Shown: piece by piece, positions 17,610 through 25,803 of the stretch
Numbering within the stretch: position 1 is the first letter of the stretch
Layout: each line of letters opens with the position of its first letter
Origin: Terriglobia bacterium
GTDB taxonomy: Bacteria; Acidobacteriota; Thermoanaerobaculia; Thermoanaerobaculales; Thermoanaerobaculaceae
Direction of reading: 5' to 3'
NCBI GenBank assembly: GCA_020073245.1
Contig: JAIQFQ010000009.1
Coordinates: 1 to 64,000 of the forward strand
DNA: 64,000 nt
Translations under genes and position numbers: made by a program
The notes under the pieces: model-generated
Told to the model about the DNA's origin: nothing
The model's database searches: none
Seen by the model: only the letters and a program-made list of their open reading frames with translations

Positions 17610-18068
17610 TCACTTGTCCTCGACCTTGATCGAGATGGACTTCGGTTTGGCCTCCTCGCGCTTGGGCAGCGTGAGGTGCAGCACCCCGTGGCGGTACACC
17701 GCGTGGACCCTTTCCGGGTCAACGTTGGTGGGCAGGCTGAACGAGCGCTCAAACGACCCGTAGGCGCGCTCCACCCTGTGGTACGTCTCGCCCTCGGTGG
17801 CCTTCTCGAAGTGACGGCTGCCCTTCAGGGTCAGGATGCCGTTCTCAACGGACACCTCGACGTCCTTCGGCTCGAGGCCGGGGAGCTCGGCGGCGATCTC
17901 GAGGGCGTCCTTGGTCTCGCGCACGTCGACTGAAGGCATCCAGCTTCCCGAGATGTAGTCTTCGTCGGCGTGGTGAGTGCGGCCCCACATGTCGTTGAAC
18001 ATGCGGTTCATCCGATCCTGGACCGTGGCCAGTTCCTTGAATGGGTCCCAACGAACGATGGTGCTCAT
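17610..18068 (-). CDS. Small heat-shock protein, Hsp20 family
   Basis: 152 residues. The start at 18068 (MSTIVRWDPF) has GGAGG six bases upstream; in-frame ATG at 18074 is too close to that site. The alpha-crystallin domain spans residues about 45-140, with LPGLEPKDVEVSVENGILTL, RAYGSFERSFSLP and the C-terminal HGVLHLTLPK strand, followed by the IXI-type tail SISIK. ATP-independent holdase that binds unfolding proteins. It has its own strong promoter and a palindrome upstream, consistent with stress regulation. Confidence 0.93.
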   Translation of the reverse strand: MSTIVRWDPFKELATVQDRMNRMFNDMWGRTHHADEDYISGSWMPSVDVRETKDALEIAAELPGLEPKDVEVSVENGILTLKGSRHFEKATEGETYHRVERAYGSFERSFSLPTNVDPERVHAVYRHGVLHLTLPKREEAKPKSISIKVEDK

Positions 18069-18110
18069 GGTCATCCTCCGTTTTCGGCCCCTGTGGGGGG
18101 CCACACCGTT

Positions 18111-18139
18111 AATATAGGACCTTAGTTGAGGCTTGTCAA
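18111..18139 (-). promoter_or_regulatory. Sigma-70-type promoter of hsp20
   Basis: On the minus strand TTGACA (18139-18134) and TATATT (18116-18111) are separated by exactly 17 bp. This is the closest match to consensus noticed in the window and predicts a leader of roughly 35 nt before the hsp20 start. Confidence 0.75.
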
Positions 18140-18162
18140 GTCCGTGGTTCGGTGAAGTCCAC

Positions 18163-18187
18163 GATCTTAGTTAGTATAGCTAAGATC
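18163..18187. promoter_or_regulatory. Palindromic operator candidate upstream of hsp20
   Basis: Perfect 8-bp arms GATCTTAG and CTAAGATC flank a 9-bp centre TTAGTATAG. It lies 24 bp upstream of the hsp20 -35 box and 70 bp before the divergent VWFA gene. It matches neither CIRCE (TTAGCACTC arms) nor the HspR HAIR arms (CTTGAGT). The centre, read on the minus strand, also contains TATACT, a possible -10 element. Confidence 0.5.
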
Positions 18188-18257
18188 ATCCGGAATGCCC
18201 TTACCTGCGGGCATGTCACAATGCCTCCGACGCGTTTCTCGTTCCGGAGGGTGTGAC

Positions 18258-20012
18258 ATGCTGGCACTGACATTAGCCCTGGCCGCAACGGCGGCCACGC
18301 CGCTCGCGCTGCGCGTTGAGGTCCAAGCGCTCGGGAAAGGTTCCGAAGCGACGGTCATGGGTGTGGCGATCCAGATCGCACCCGAGGACCTGAAGCGCGC
18401 AGGAGAACGCCTGAGGGTTCTGATCTCGCTCCTCCAAGGCGGCAAGTCGGTGGACAGCGGTGAAGCCGTGGTGGACCTCCAACCCGACGGGAGCGCGATG
18501 CTGTACCGGGAGTGGCCCGCGGGTGAGGGTGAGCTGCGTTTGACGGTGGAGCGCCTGGACGGCACGGCCGGAGGAGGATGGTCGGGGAAGGTCGTTGTGC
18601 CGGTAGTTGACAAGCCGTTCGAGCCAGCACCGGGGTCGGAGCCCGATGCGCTCGCGCTGGCTCCGTCGGCCCCTGCGAAAGGCGTCGTTCACTTCAAGCC
18701 TGCGGCACGCTCGGGCGGAATCGAAGCGCTGGAGCTCGAGGTCGAGGTGCCGGATGACACGGCGAGGGTGCAGTTCTTCCAGGACGGGCAGCTGCTGTTC
18801 CAGCGCCAGCGGCCACCGTGGACGGCGGCGATCGCTCTCGGGCAGATGCCGAAACGAACGACGGTGCGCGCCGTCGCATACGCCAAGGACGGAAGGTTCC
18901 TGGGGGAGGACGCGCTCGTCCTGAACGCCGCCTCCAACCAGCTGCCCGTGGAGATCCTGCTCGGGCCAGATGCGCCCACCGGGCAGGGACGCCTCGTGAC
19001 CGTGTCTGTCGGTGGGGGACGAGCGGTGACTGAGGTCGTGCTGCGTGGAGACGATCGGCCCCTCGTTCGTTGGACCGCCTGCCCGTGCGTGACCACCCTG
19101 TCGGCAAAGACCCTGGCGAACACCAAGGTGCTCTCCGCGGACGCCACGAACGCGGACGGGCTGCGCGGCGAAGCGGTGCAGGTCCTCGGCACGACGGGGT
19201 ATCAGGAAGCCGTGAAGGTGGAGGTGGTGGAGCTTCCGGTGACGGTTCTCGACCACGAGGGCAAGCTCGTCACCGGGCTCCCGCGCGATGCGTTTCGGGT
19301 GTTCGAGGACGGCGTGGAGCTGCCTCTGGAGGCGTTTGCCACGACGGAGGAGCTGCCGCTCTCCCTCGCCATCGTTGTGGACACCTCGGGATCGATGCTG
19401 GAGATGTTCCCCGAGGTCCGCCAGGCCGTGGCAGGGTTTGCGAGCCGGCTACTGCGTCCGGGCGACCACTACTTTCTGATGACGTTCTCGTTCGAGCCGA
19501 AGATGCGGCTCGAGTGGAACGGTGACCCACAGGGCCTGATTGGCGCTCTCGAACGGACGATCCCGGAGGGAGGCACCTCCCTCTACGACGCCGTGGTCCG
19601 GGCGCTCGAGCTTTTCCGTGGGCGCCGTGGGCGCTCGGCGCTGGTTCTCCTCTCGGACGGCGACGACAACACCTCGCGCACACCCTGGGACGCCGCGCTC
19701 CGGTACGCACGTACCGCGCGCGTCCCGATCTTCACCATCGGCTACGGCATCGGCGCACTGGATTTCTTCGTCAAGGGGCGCCTGAAGGAGCTCGCCGCCG
19801 CGACGGGCGCCGAGGTCTTCTCCGCTCCCAAGAAGAAGGGGAGCCTCGACGACGTCTACCAGCGCATCGACAGCGAGCTGCGCGCCCAGTACCTTCTCAC
19901 CTACCGTTCCCCATCGACGAAGGGACCCGAGACGTTCAGGACGGTGCGGGTCGAGGTGAAGGGCGAGGGATTGGTCGCCAGGACGATCGCCGGGTACTAC
20001 CCGTCCCAGTGA
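18258..20012 (+). CDS. VWFA-related protein with intact MIDAS, exported
   Basis: 584 residues from ATG 18258 (GGAGGGTGTGAC upstream). A signal peptide (residues 1 to about 16) leads into two beta-rich domains, then the family boundary VTVLDHEGKLVTGLPRDAF. The VWA domain carries a full metal site: DTSGS (DxSxS), the Thr in GGTSLYDAV, and Asp in LSDGDDN. The C-terminus ends with LLTYRSP and a final beta domain. Typical of Acidobacteriota; presumed to bind a protein partner through Mg2+ at the cell surface or in the periplasm. Compared with the copy at 12396-13445, this one keeps the metal site. Confidence 0.85.
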   Translation: MLALTLALAATAATPLALRVEVQALGKGSEATVMGVAIQIAPEDLKRAGERLRVLISLLQGGKSVDSGEAVVDLQPDGSAMLYREWPAGEGELRLTVERLDGTAGGGWSGKVVVPVVDKPFEPAPGSEPDALALAPSAPAKGVVHFKPAARSGGIEALELEVEVPDDTARVQFFQDGQLLFQRQRPPWTAAIALGQMPKRTTVRAVAYAKDGRFLGEDALVLNAASNQLPVEILLGPDAPTGQGRLVTVSVGGGRAVTEVVLRGDDRPLVRWTACPCVTTLSAKTLANTKVLSADATNADGLRGEAVQVLGTTGYQEAVKVEVVELPVTVLDHEGKLVTGLPRDAFRVFEDGVELPLEAFATTEELPLSLAIVVDTSGSMLEMFPEVRQAVAGFASRLLRPGDHYFLMTFSFEPKMRLEWNGDPQGLIGALERTIPEGGTSLYDAVVRALELFRGRRGRSALVLLSDGDDNTSRTPWDAALRYARTARVPIFTIGYGIGALDFFVKGRLKELAAATGAEVFSAPKKKGSLDDVYQRIDSELRAQYLLTYRSPSTKGPETFRTVRVEVKGEGLVARTIAGYYPSQ

Positions 20013-20082
20013 GAGTCTTCACCCGGCCGTGTCATCGACCCAAGGCAGCCGTTCGTCTGTCCCGTACGGGAGGGGTTCGGCT

Positions 20083-20376
20083 ATGCGACGACTCGCAGCG
20101 GTTCTGGTCGCGATGTCGCTCGGCACACTGGCCTTGGGCGGGTGCGCGGTGGGCCTAATGGTCCCCGGCCCACCTCCGGCCCCAATGGTCGAGGTTCGCG
20201 GGGTCGCGCCCGGCCCGGCGTTCGTGTGGATCGGCGGCTGCTGGACGTGGCGCTCCCGTTGGGTGTGGACGGGTGGTTCGTGGGGCGTACCCCCGCACCC
20301 TCGAGCGGTCTGGATTCCGGGCCGGTGGTACCGGCACGGCGGTCGGTGGAGGTGGAACCCGGGGTACTGGCGCTGA
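20083..20376 (+). CDS. YXWGXW-repeat lipoprotein
   Basis: 97 residues. Lipobox LALGGC gives an acylated Cys21. The mature part is built of Trp/Tyr-rich repeats: WIGGCWTWRSRWVW, WTGGSWGVPP, WIPGRWYRHGG, WRWNPGYW. This matches YXWGXW-repeat proteins, small outer-envelope lipoproteins of unknown role. The ATG at 20083 has GGGAGGGG upstream. Confidence 0.8.
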   Translation: MRRLAAVLVAMSLGTLALGGCAVGLMVPGPPPAPMVEVRGVAPGPAFVWIGGCWTWRSRWVWTGGSWGVPPHPRAVWIPGRWYRHGGRWRWNPGYWR

Positions 20377-20439
20377 GAACGCCGGCGCTCCGGCGCCGCC
20401 CGGTCCCCAGTACCGTGGGGGCGCTATACTCCGGCCAAG

Positions 20440-22314
20440 GTGCCCCACAAGATCCTCGTCACGGCTGAGGTAGCCGAGCACACGGCGCGAAGCGCGACGG
20501 TGGTCAGGCCCGGGGAAGAGGTATCGGGCAACGTCGTGGTGACGTCGCCGGCGTCGTTCGCTTCATGGGGCGGCGCCGAGCGCCGCGACACCCTCTGGAT
20601 CGTGGTGGGCGACACGGCAGCGCACCTGCCCTTCAGGCCTTTTCTCTCTCTGCCGGAGGGCTCTTCTCCGGCGCACCTGGACGGGGCCATCGAGGCCGCC
20701 CTCGAGGTGCTCCGGTTGCGCGAGCGCCTTTCGGAGCAGCAACAGGCAACGGCGCTGGCCCGCGACCAACAGCTTGATCTGGTCCGCGTCGGGATCGCGC
20801 TCACCGCGGAGCGAGACCTCGACCGGCTGCTCCACCTGATCCTCTCGACTGGGCGTGAGCTGGTCCGGGCCGATGCGGGCTCGCTGTACCTGATCGAGGA
20901 GCGCGACGGTGAACGCAGGCTGCGCTTCGCCCTCGCCCAGAACGACTCCGTGCCGCCTACGATGGTCGCCACGACGATGCCGATCACCACGGGCTCGCTC
21001 GCGGGCTACGTGGCGACGACTGGCGAGCCGATGACGGTGGATGATGTTCGCCACCTGCCATCCGACGTGCCCTACCACTTCGACGGGAGCTTCGACCTTG
21101 CGATCGGCTACCACACCCGCTCCGCCCTTACCGCGCCGATCGCCACGAGAAGCGGGCAGATCATAGGGGTGCTACAGCTCATCAACCGGAAGAGTGACGC
21201 CGCTGCGAAGATCCTCTCCGCAGAGACCGCAGACGCCGTTGTACAGCCGTTCGGTCAGGGAGAGGTGTGGCTGATCCGGGCGCTGGCCGCCCAAGCCGCG
21301 GTCGCCATCGAGAACACACGGCTGGTGCGAGAGATCGAGAACCTCTTCGAGGGGTTCGTGCGTGCGGCCGTCGTGACGATCGAGCAACGCGATCCCGCCA
21401 CCTCCGGCCACTCGCTGCGCGTCGCCAACTACACGATCTCCCTGGCGGAGGCGCTCGAGGTTAGTCCGCCGGCCGGCTATCGCGACGTTCGCTTCTCCCG
21501 CGACGAGATCATCCAGCTTCGCTATGCCGCTCTCCTGCATGATTTCGGCAAGGTGGGCGTCAGGGAAGCCGTCCTGACCAAGGCGAAGAAGCTGTACCCT
21601 GACCGGCTGACCCTCGTGCAGGAGCGCTTCCGTCACGCCGCGAGGGCCCATGAAGTGGCCCTGCTGCGCCGATTTCTGGCGGCACTGAAGGAGCTGGGGC
21701 GGACGCCGACGCCCGAGGAGTTTGCCAATCTCGAACTTTCGGTGCGCCAGATGAAGAATGAGATCGACGCACACCTGGCGGCCGTGACGCTGGCGAACGA
21801 GCCCGCAGTCCTCGAATCGACGACGGCCCACCTGGTGACCGGGCTGCAGCGGGCGACGTTCCCGGTCGATGGCGGCGAGCTGCCGCTCCTGCTTCCGGAG
21901 GAGGCGAGGGCCCTTTCGGTGTCGAAGGGCTCGCTCGACGAGGTCGAGCGGCACGAGATCGAGTCACACGTGACGCACTCCTACCAGTTCCTCCTCACGA
22001 TCCCGTGGCCGAAGCGCCTCGCCGGCGTACCGGCGATCGCATACGGACACCATGAGAAGCTCAACGGGCGGGGGTACCCCAATCGGCTCGTGGCGGAACA
22101 GATCCCGCCCGAGGTCCGAATGATGACGGTGTCGGATATCTTCGATGCTCTGACGGTGGGTGACCGGCCGTACAAGAGGTCGGTGCCGCCCGAGCGCGCG
22201 CTCGCGATCCTCGAGGAGGAGGTTCGCGAAGGCTTCCTCGATGCCGAGCTGGTGAGGCTGTTCATCGACGCGCGGGTCTTCGCGCGTTCGCACGGAGACG
22301 CGCTTCGGGTTTGA
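20440..22314 (+). CDS. GAF / HD-GYP cyclic-di-GMP phosphodiesterase-type regulator
   Basis: 624 residues from GTG 20440. Residues about 1-85 form a small receiver-sized region, followed by a coiled coil (RLRERLSEQQQAT), a GAF domain about 115-285 (RADAGSLYLIEE, GVLQLINRKSD), and an HD-GYP domain about 300-615 with LLHDFGK, YGHHEKLNGRGYP and DIFDAL. The HD-GYP metal ligands are present. An insertion of about 130 residues separates the HD part from the GYP part. It probably hydrolyses c-di-GMP in response to a ligand bound by GAF. Confidence 0.85.
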   Translation: MPHKILVTAEVAEHTARSATVVRPGEEVSGNVVVTSPASFASWGGAERRDTLWIVVGDTAAHLPFRPFLSLPEGSSPAHLDGAIEAALEVLRLRERLSEQQQATALARDQQLDLVRVGIALTAERDLDRLLHLILSTGRELVRADAGSLYLIEERDGERRLRFALAQNDSVPPTMVATTMPITTGSLAGYVATTGEPMTVDDVRHLPSDVPYHFDGSFDLAIGYHTRSALTAPIATRSGQIIGVLQLINRKSDAAAKILSAETADAVVQPFGQGEVWLIRALAAQAAVAIENTRLVREIENLFEGFVRAAVVTIEQRDPATSGHSLRVANYTISLAEALEVSPPAGYRDVRFSRDEIIQLRYAALLHDFGKVGVREAVLTKAKKLYPDRLTLVQERFRHAARAHEVALLRRFLAALKELGRTPTPEEFANLELSVRQMKNEIDAHLAAVTLANEPAVLESTTAHLVTGLQRATFPVDGGELPLLLPEEARALSVSKGSLDEVERHEIESHVTHSYQFLLTIPWPKRLAGVPAIAYGHHEKLNGRGYPNRLVAEQIPPEVRMMTVSDIFDALTVGDRPYKRSVPPERALAILEEEVREGFLDAELVRLFIDARVFARSHGDALRV

Positions 22315-22316
22315 GC

Positions 22317-22991
22317 TCAGAAGTGGGCGATCCAGAAACGCCAGCTGCCGAGGCCGGCGAGCCCCGCGCCGAGCAAGAGGAGGACCAACCCCATGCCCTT
22401 CATGACCAGGTTCTCGGTCCGGGGCCCGAGGAGCCTTGAGCCGTGGCTCAGGGCCCACAGCAGTGGGAGGTACCACGCGGCTACGCCACCCACCAGGGCG
22501 CCCAGCATCCAGAGCAGTCCGTAGCTCCCGTGGGTCCGCGCCGCCTCCACAAATGCCAGTCCGGCCGTTACCCACCATATCCAGTAGTGGGGGTTGCCAG
22601 CCGCAACCAGAAGTCCGAGGAGAAAGCTGCCGAAGCCCCTTCGTTCCTCGATGTTGTCAACCCTGACCCGAGGTTGGCGCTTCGTGGGCGCCGCGCGCAA
22701 CGAGCTGGTCCCTCCCCAAAGGAGCGCGATCCCTCCGATGATTTCAACCATGGGGAGTGCCCCGAAGGCGCGGAGGAGCGGCCCCGCACCCGATGCGAGG
22801 GCGGTGAAGAGAGTCACGTCCAGCGTCGTGACGCCGACCAGGAACCAGATCGCCGATGAGAGGTGACGAGACAGTGCGAGGCGCGTTGCGACCAGCGTGA
22901 TCGGACCTGGAACCGCGACCGTCGCCAGGGAAACGACAAACCCGGACGCCACCAGCGCCGGAAGCGACAGCGGAACGGTCAGGCCGGACAA
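22317..22991 (-). CDS. LysE-family exporter
   Basis: 224 residues with six predicted membrane segments. AVPGPITLVATRLALSRH matches the conserved PGP motif in the first loop, and GFLLGL/AAGNPHYWIWW-like sequence in the middle fits LysE/RhtB transporters. They export amino acids or homoserine-like compounds by antiport with protons. The assigned start is TTG 22991; no clear ribosome site is seen, so the first few residues are uncertain. It is followed on the same strand from the adenosine-specific kinase gene with 6 bp between. Confidence 0.82.
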   Translation of the reverse strand: MSGLTVPLSLPALVASGFVVSLATVAVPGPITLVATRLALSRHLSSAIWFLVGVTTLDVTLFTALASGAGPLLRAFGALPMVEIIGGIALLWGGTSSLRAAPTKRQPRVRVDNIEERRGFGSFLLGLLVAAGNPHYWIWWVTAGLAFVEAARTHGSYGLLWMLGALVGGVAAWYLPLLWALSHGSRLLGPRTENLVMKGMGLVLLLLGAGLAGLGSWRFWIAHF

Positions 22992-22997
22992 CGTCGG

Positions 22998-23483
22998 TTA
23001 CCCGAGCTTGTAGCCGATCTGGCGAAGGAAACGAAGGCGCGCAAGAACGTCCTGTTCGCCCTCGACGCCCTTCGGGGAGCACCCGTCCACGACGCCGAGG
23101 ATGCCACGCCCGGCGTCGGTCTCGGCCACGATGACCTCGGCCGGGTTCGCCGTCGCACAGTAGATCTGGCACACTTCGGGCACGGCCTTGATGGCGTTCA
23201 GCACGCTGACCGGGAAGCCGTTTTCGATGAATACGAGGAACGAGTGGCCCGCCCCGACCGCCAGGGCGTTGCGGGTCGCCAGCTCGACCAGGGCTTCATC
23301 GTTCCCGGAACGGCGCACCAGGGCGGGGCCCGACGATTCACAGAACGCGATGCCGAAACGCATGTGCGGCGCGGTAGTAACGATCGCCTCGTGGATATCC
23401 TCCACGGTCTTGATGAAGTGAGCCTGCCCGAGTATGAAGTTGGTTGCCTCGGGCTTCTCGATGCGCACGATACTCTGGTTCAT
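22998..23483 (-). CDS. Adenosine-specific kinase family protein
   Basis: 161 residues, full length for PF04008. Recognisable blocks: NFILGQAHFIKTVEDIHEA, GIAFCESSGPALVRRSGND, and the end VVDGCSPKGVEGEQDV. The family was named from an archaeal structure with bound AMP or adenosine; a kinase role is proposed rather than well proven. Cytosolic, no signal. The ATG follows an AGGAGG-type site. It likely forms a two-gene unit with the downstream lysE-like gene. Confidence 0.85.
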   Translation of the reverse strand: MNQSIVRIEKPEATNFILGQAHFIKTVEDIHEAIVTTAPHMRFGIAFCESSGPALVRRSGNDEALVELATRNALAVGAGHSFLVFIENGFPVSVLNAIKAVPEVCQIYCATANPAEVIVAETDAGRGILGVVDGCSPKGVEGEQDVLARLRFLRQIGYKLG

Positions 23484-23521
23484 CGAGGTCCTCCTTCGTG
23501 TGTCCGAGCCTTACGCCGAGC

Positions 23522-25675
23522 TCACTGGTTTCCGGCCAGATTCACGACGAGGCCGGCGAGCGCCTTCGTGAGCAGCACCATGAAATCCGGCGACAGCTCG
23601 TTGCGCTCGATCAATGGCGGCGTGTCGAGGGTCCCGGCCCCGGCGTCGCCCTCAGCTCGAATGATGAGCGCGGATATGCCGCGGGCCGCTGCGAGGCTCC
23701 CTCCGGTGTGCGGGGACGCGAGGCCCGCGGCCGCTTTGGGCACGAACCCCGCGCGCCGGAACGTCTGGGACAAACTCCACGGGAACTTTGGGAGGTCATG
23801 CCCGCCCTCGAGGCGCAGGTCCAGGGTACGAGGCCAGCGATCGGGGATTCCTACACCGTCGAGCTCGATCCACGTCGCGACCTTGCCGCCGAGTTCCTCG
23901 AGCAGGGCGTGAGCTCCGGCCGCGTCGTGATACCCGCCGGCGAGAAACGCGACCAGGATCGGAGCACGATGCGGGACGCGACTCATCGCCGAAGCCGCTT
24001 CGAGCGCCACCGCCACGCCAGACCCGTTGTCGTTGAGGTTCAGTGCGCGCAGATAGGAGTCCTGCAGCTTGGTGCGGGCGCCGTCCCAGTGCGCGGCCAG
24101 CACGACCGGCCAGCGCCGTTGGTCCTTGCCCGGCAGCTCGATGAGGACGTTTGTCCACTCCTGCTGCACCCCGTTCGGGGTCTGGCGGATGAACATCGAG
24201 GAACGGGCAGACAGGCCCCGACGTTCTGCCTCCTGGCGCAACACCTCGACGACCGCGTTGGCCTGCGGAGCCCAGGCGTACCGGGTGGTAATGACCGATC
24301 CTTCCGGGCCCCGGTCGGACGCACCGCCCAACCGATCCAGCGTCGTCATCAGCCTCGATCGCGCGGAGGTTCCGCCGTCGGGCAATGCCTTTTTTACGAG
24401 CTTGCCCAACGTCTCCCGGCTCAGGTCCATCGGTGCGTGAGGCACCCAGCCGACTCCCCACCGCAACAGCAGGATCCGGTTATCGAAGAGGGGGGAGTCG
24501 CCGGGCACGGCCGCGAGAGCCAGAACCACTCTCTCCTCCGACGTGAGCGGGGGCAGGTCCAGCTTCGCCGCGCCTCCTGGGGAAAAAGTGAGGGGTAACT
24601 CGGCGTCGGGCCCCTTGACGTGCAACCTCACCGCACGCCCTACCCAGCGGACCGAGGCATCCCCCTGCAGGGTGACCGGAAATGGGTGCTCGCCGTCGCC
24701 TTCCAGGACCAGAAACGCGATCCCCCCCACACCTACCTCGATCGCCCCCGAGGTGGGGCGTGACGCAATGGCTCTGGCCGCGGGCTGAGGGCGGGGAGGG
24801 GCAACGGCGGAGAAGGAAAACCGGCCTGCGGCGAAGCCGGGGTCGTCGAGCCAGCACGCCATCGCAAAGTCCGCCAGCAGGTCGGGGGTCGTGCGGCGAT
24901 CTCCCCTCTCTGCGAGCAGCTGGCCGAGGCCCGCGAAGCCCTTCTCGGGGCGTGAAGCGAGATCGCGCAGACTCTGGTCCCCGAGTTGCTCCCTCAGATA
25001 CTCCGTGAAGAGCAGCGACCAGCCGCGGCCTGCCCACGGGTCGGCAGGAGCGTGGGCACGGTCCTCCGGGTCGATGTCCCCCCAGAGGAGGCGAGCCGGG
25101 GCGAGCCCGCAGACGTAGGGGGTGTAGTTGGCGAGAACCTCGTTCCAGGAAGTCTCGCCGGGATCCCGGCTGTAGTGCAGCAGCTTGTGGAATGTCTCGG
25201 CGACCTCCTGGATGTTCGTAACAGCGCGGTTTCCCTGGCGTGCAAACGCGTCGAAGAGGATCTCGCCCTGGTTGGAGTGAAAACCGTACCGCACGGCCTC
25301 GCCCTCGGGGAGCTCGTCAAACGGGAAGAACAATCCTGTGGACGTGGCGAGGCGTGTCAACAGGAGGATGACCTTCCCGTTTCCGTCGTGGTCCGGGCAG
25401 GGCCCGAACAGCTCGATCTCGCGGGGATAGATGACCGTGTCGAAGGCCGTGACGGCCGCCTCGAGCTGGCGTGCCTCGTCGGCCTCGCCGGCGCTCGAGA
25501 AGTGGTACCCCTGCTCCTGGTACACCGCGATGGAGTGGCCTTCACGCACAAGGCGGGCGCTCACCTCGACCTGGACCGGTTGCGGCTGCGGACCGGTATT
25601 GACGGCCCAGAACGTGCGCACCTCCGGGAACAATGCCGCTGCCGCAGCGACGAGCGGGAGTGCGAGGGTCGTCAT
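23522..25675 (-). CDS. Large exported protein with M30-like and M28-like domains, both with altered active sites
   Basis: 717 residues with a short signal peptide. N-terminal half: PDHDGNGKVILLLT and GETSWNEVLANYTPY recall M30 hyicolysin-type metallopeptidases, but the expected HExxH region reads VAETFHKLLHY. C-terminal ~260 residues look like M28: AHWDGA (His, Asp ligands), LNDNGSGVA (bridging Asp), ELDGVG and SPHTGGS (last His), but the FxxEE catalytic-Glu motif reads LAGGYHDAAG. So the scaffold seems conserved and the catalytic Glu lost. Probably non-proteolytic, or binding a peptide or sugar. N-terminal assignment is weaker than the M28 one. Confidence 0.65.
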   Translation of the reverse strand: MTTLALPLVAAAAALFPEVRTFWAVNTGPQPQPVQVEVSARLVREGHSIAVYQEQGYHFSSAGEADEARQLEAAVTAFDTVIYPREIELFGPCPDHDGNGKVILLLTRLATSTGLFFPFDELPEGEAVRYGFHSNQGEILFDAFARQGNRAVTNIQEVAETFHKLLHYSRDPGETSWNEVLANYTPYVCGLAPARLLWGDIDPEDRAHAPADPWAGRGWSLLFTEYLREQLGDQSLRDLASRPEKGFAGLGQLLAERGDRRTTPDLLADFAMACWLDDPGFAAGRFSFSAVAPPRPQPAARAIASRPTSGAIEVGVGGIAFLVLEGDGEHPFPVTLQGDASVRWVGRAVRLHVKGPDAELPLTFSPGGAAKLDLPPLTSEERVVLALAAVPGDSPLFDNRILLLRWGVGWVPHAPMDLSRETLGKLVKKALPDGGTSARSRLMTTLDRLGGASDRGPEGSVITTRYAWAPQANAVVEVLRQEAERRGLSARSSMFIRQTPNGVQQEWTNVLIELPGKDQRRWPVVLAAHWDGARTKLQDSYLRALNLNDNGSGVAVALEAASAMSRVPHRAPILVAFLAGGYHDAAGAHALLEELGGKVATWIELDGVGIPDRWPRTLDLRLEGGHDLPKFPWSLSQTFRRAGFVPKAAAGLASPHTGGSLAAARGISALIIRAEGDAGAGTLDTPPLIERNELSPDFMVLLTKALAGLVVNLAGNQ

Positions 25676-25803
25676 CGTGATCGGCCTCCGGTTTGCGTCC
25701 CCCTGAGTTTAGCGCGGATCGGCAGGCGGGGTCGGCAGCCTTGCCGAGGCGCCGTACCACCTCCCTTCCAGCAACAGCGAAAAAGCAGTTAAGATAGACG
25801 TCC

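Noticed and set aside
18121..18187. CIRCE or HspR (HAIR) operator upstream of hsp20
   Set aside because: Neither TTAGCACTC/GAGTGCTAA nor CTTGAGT/ACTCAAG arms are present; only a different palindrome is seen.
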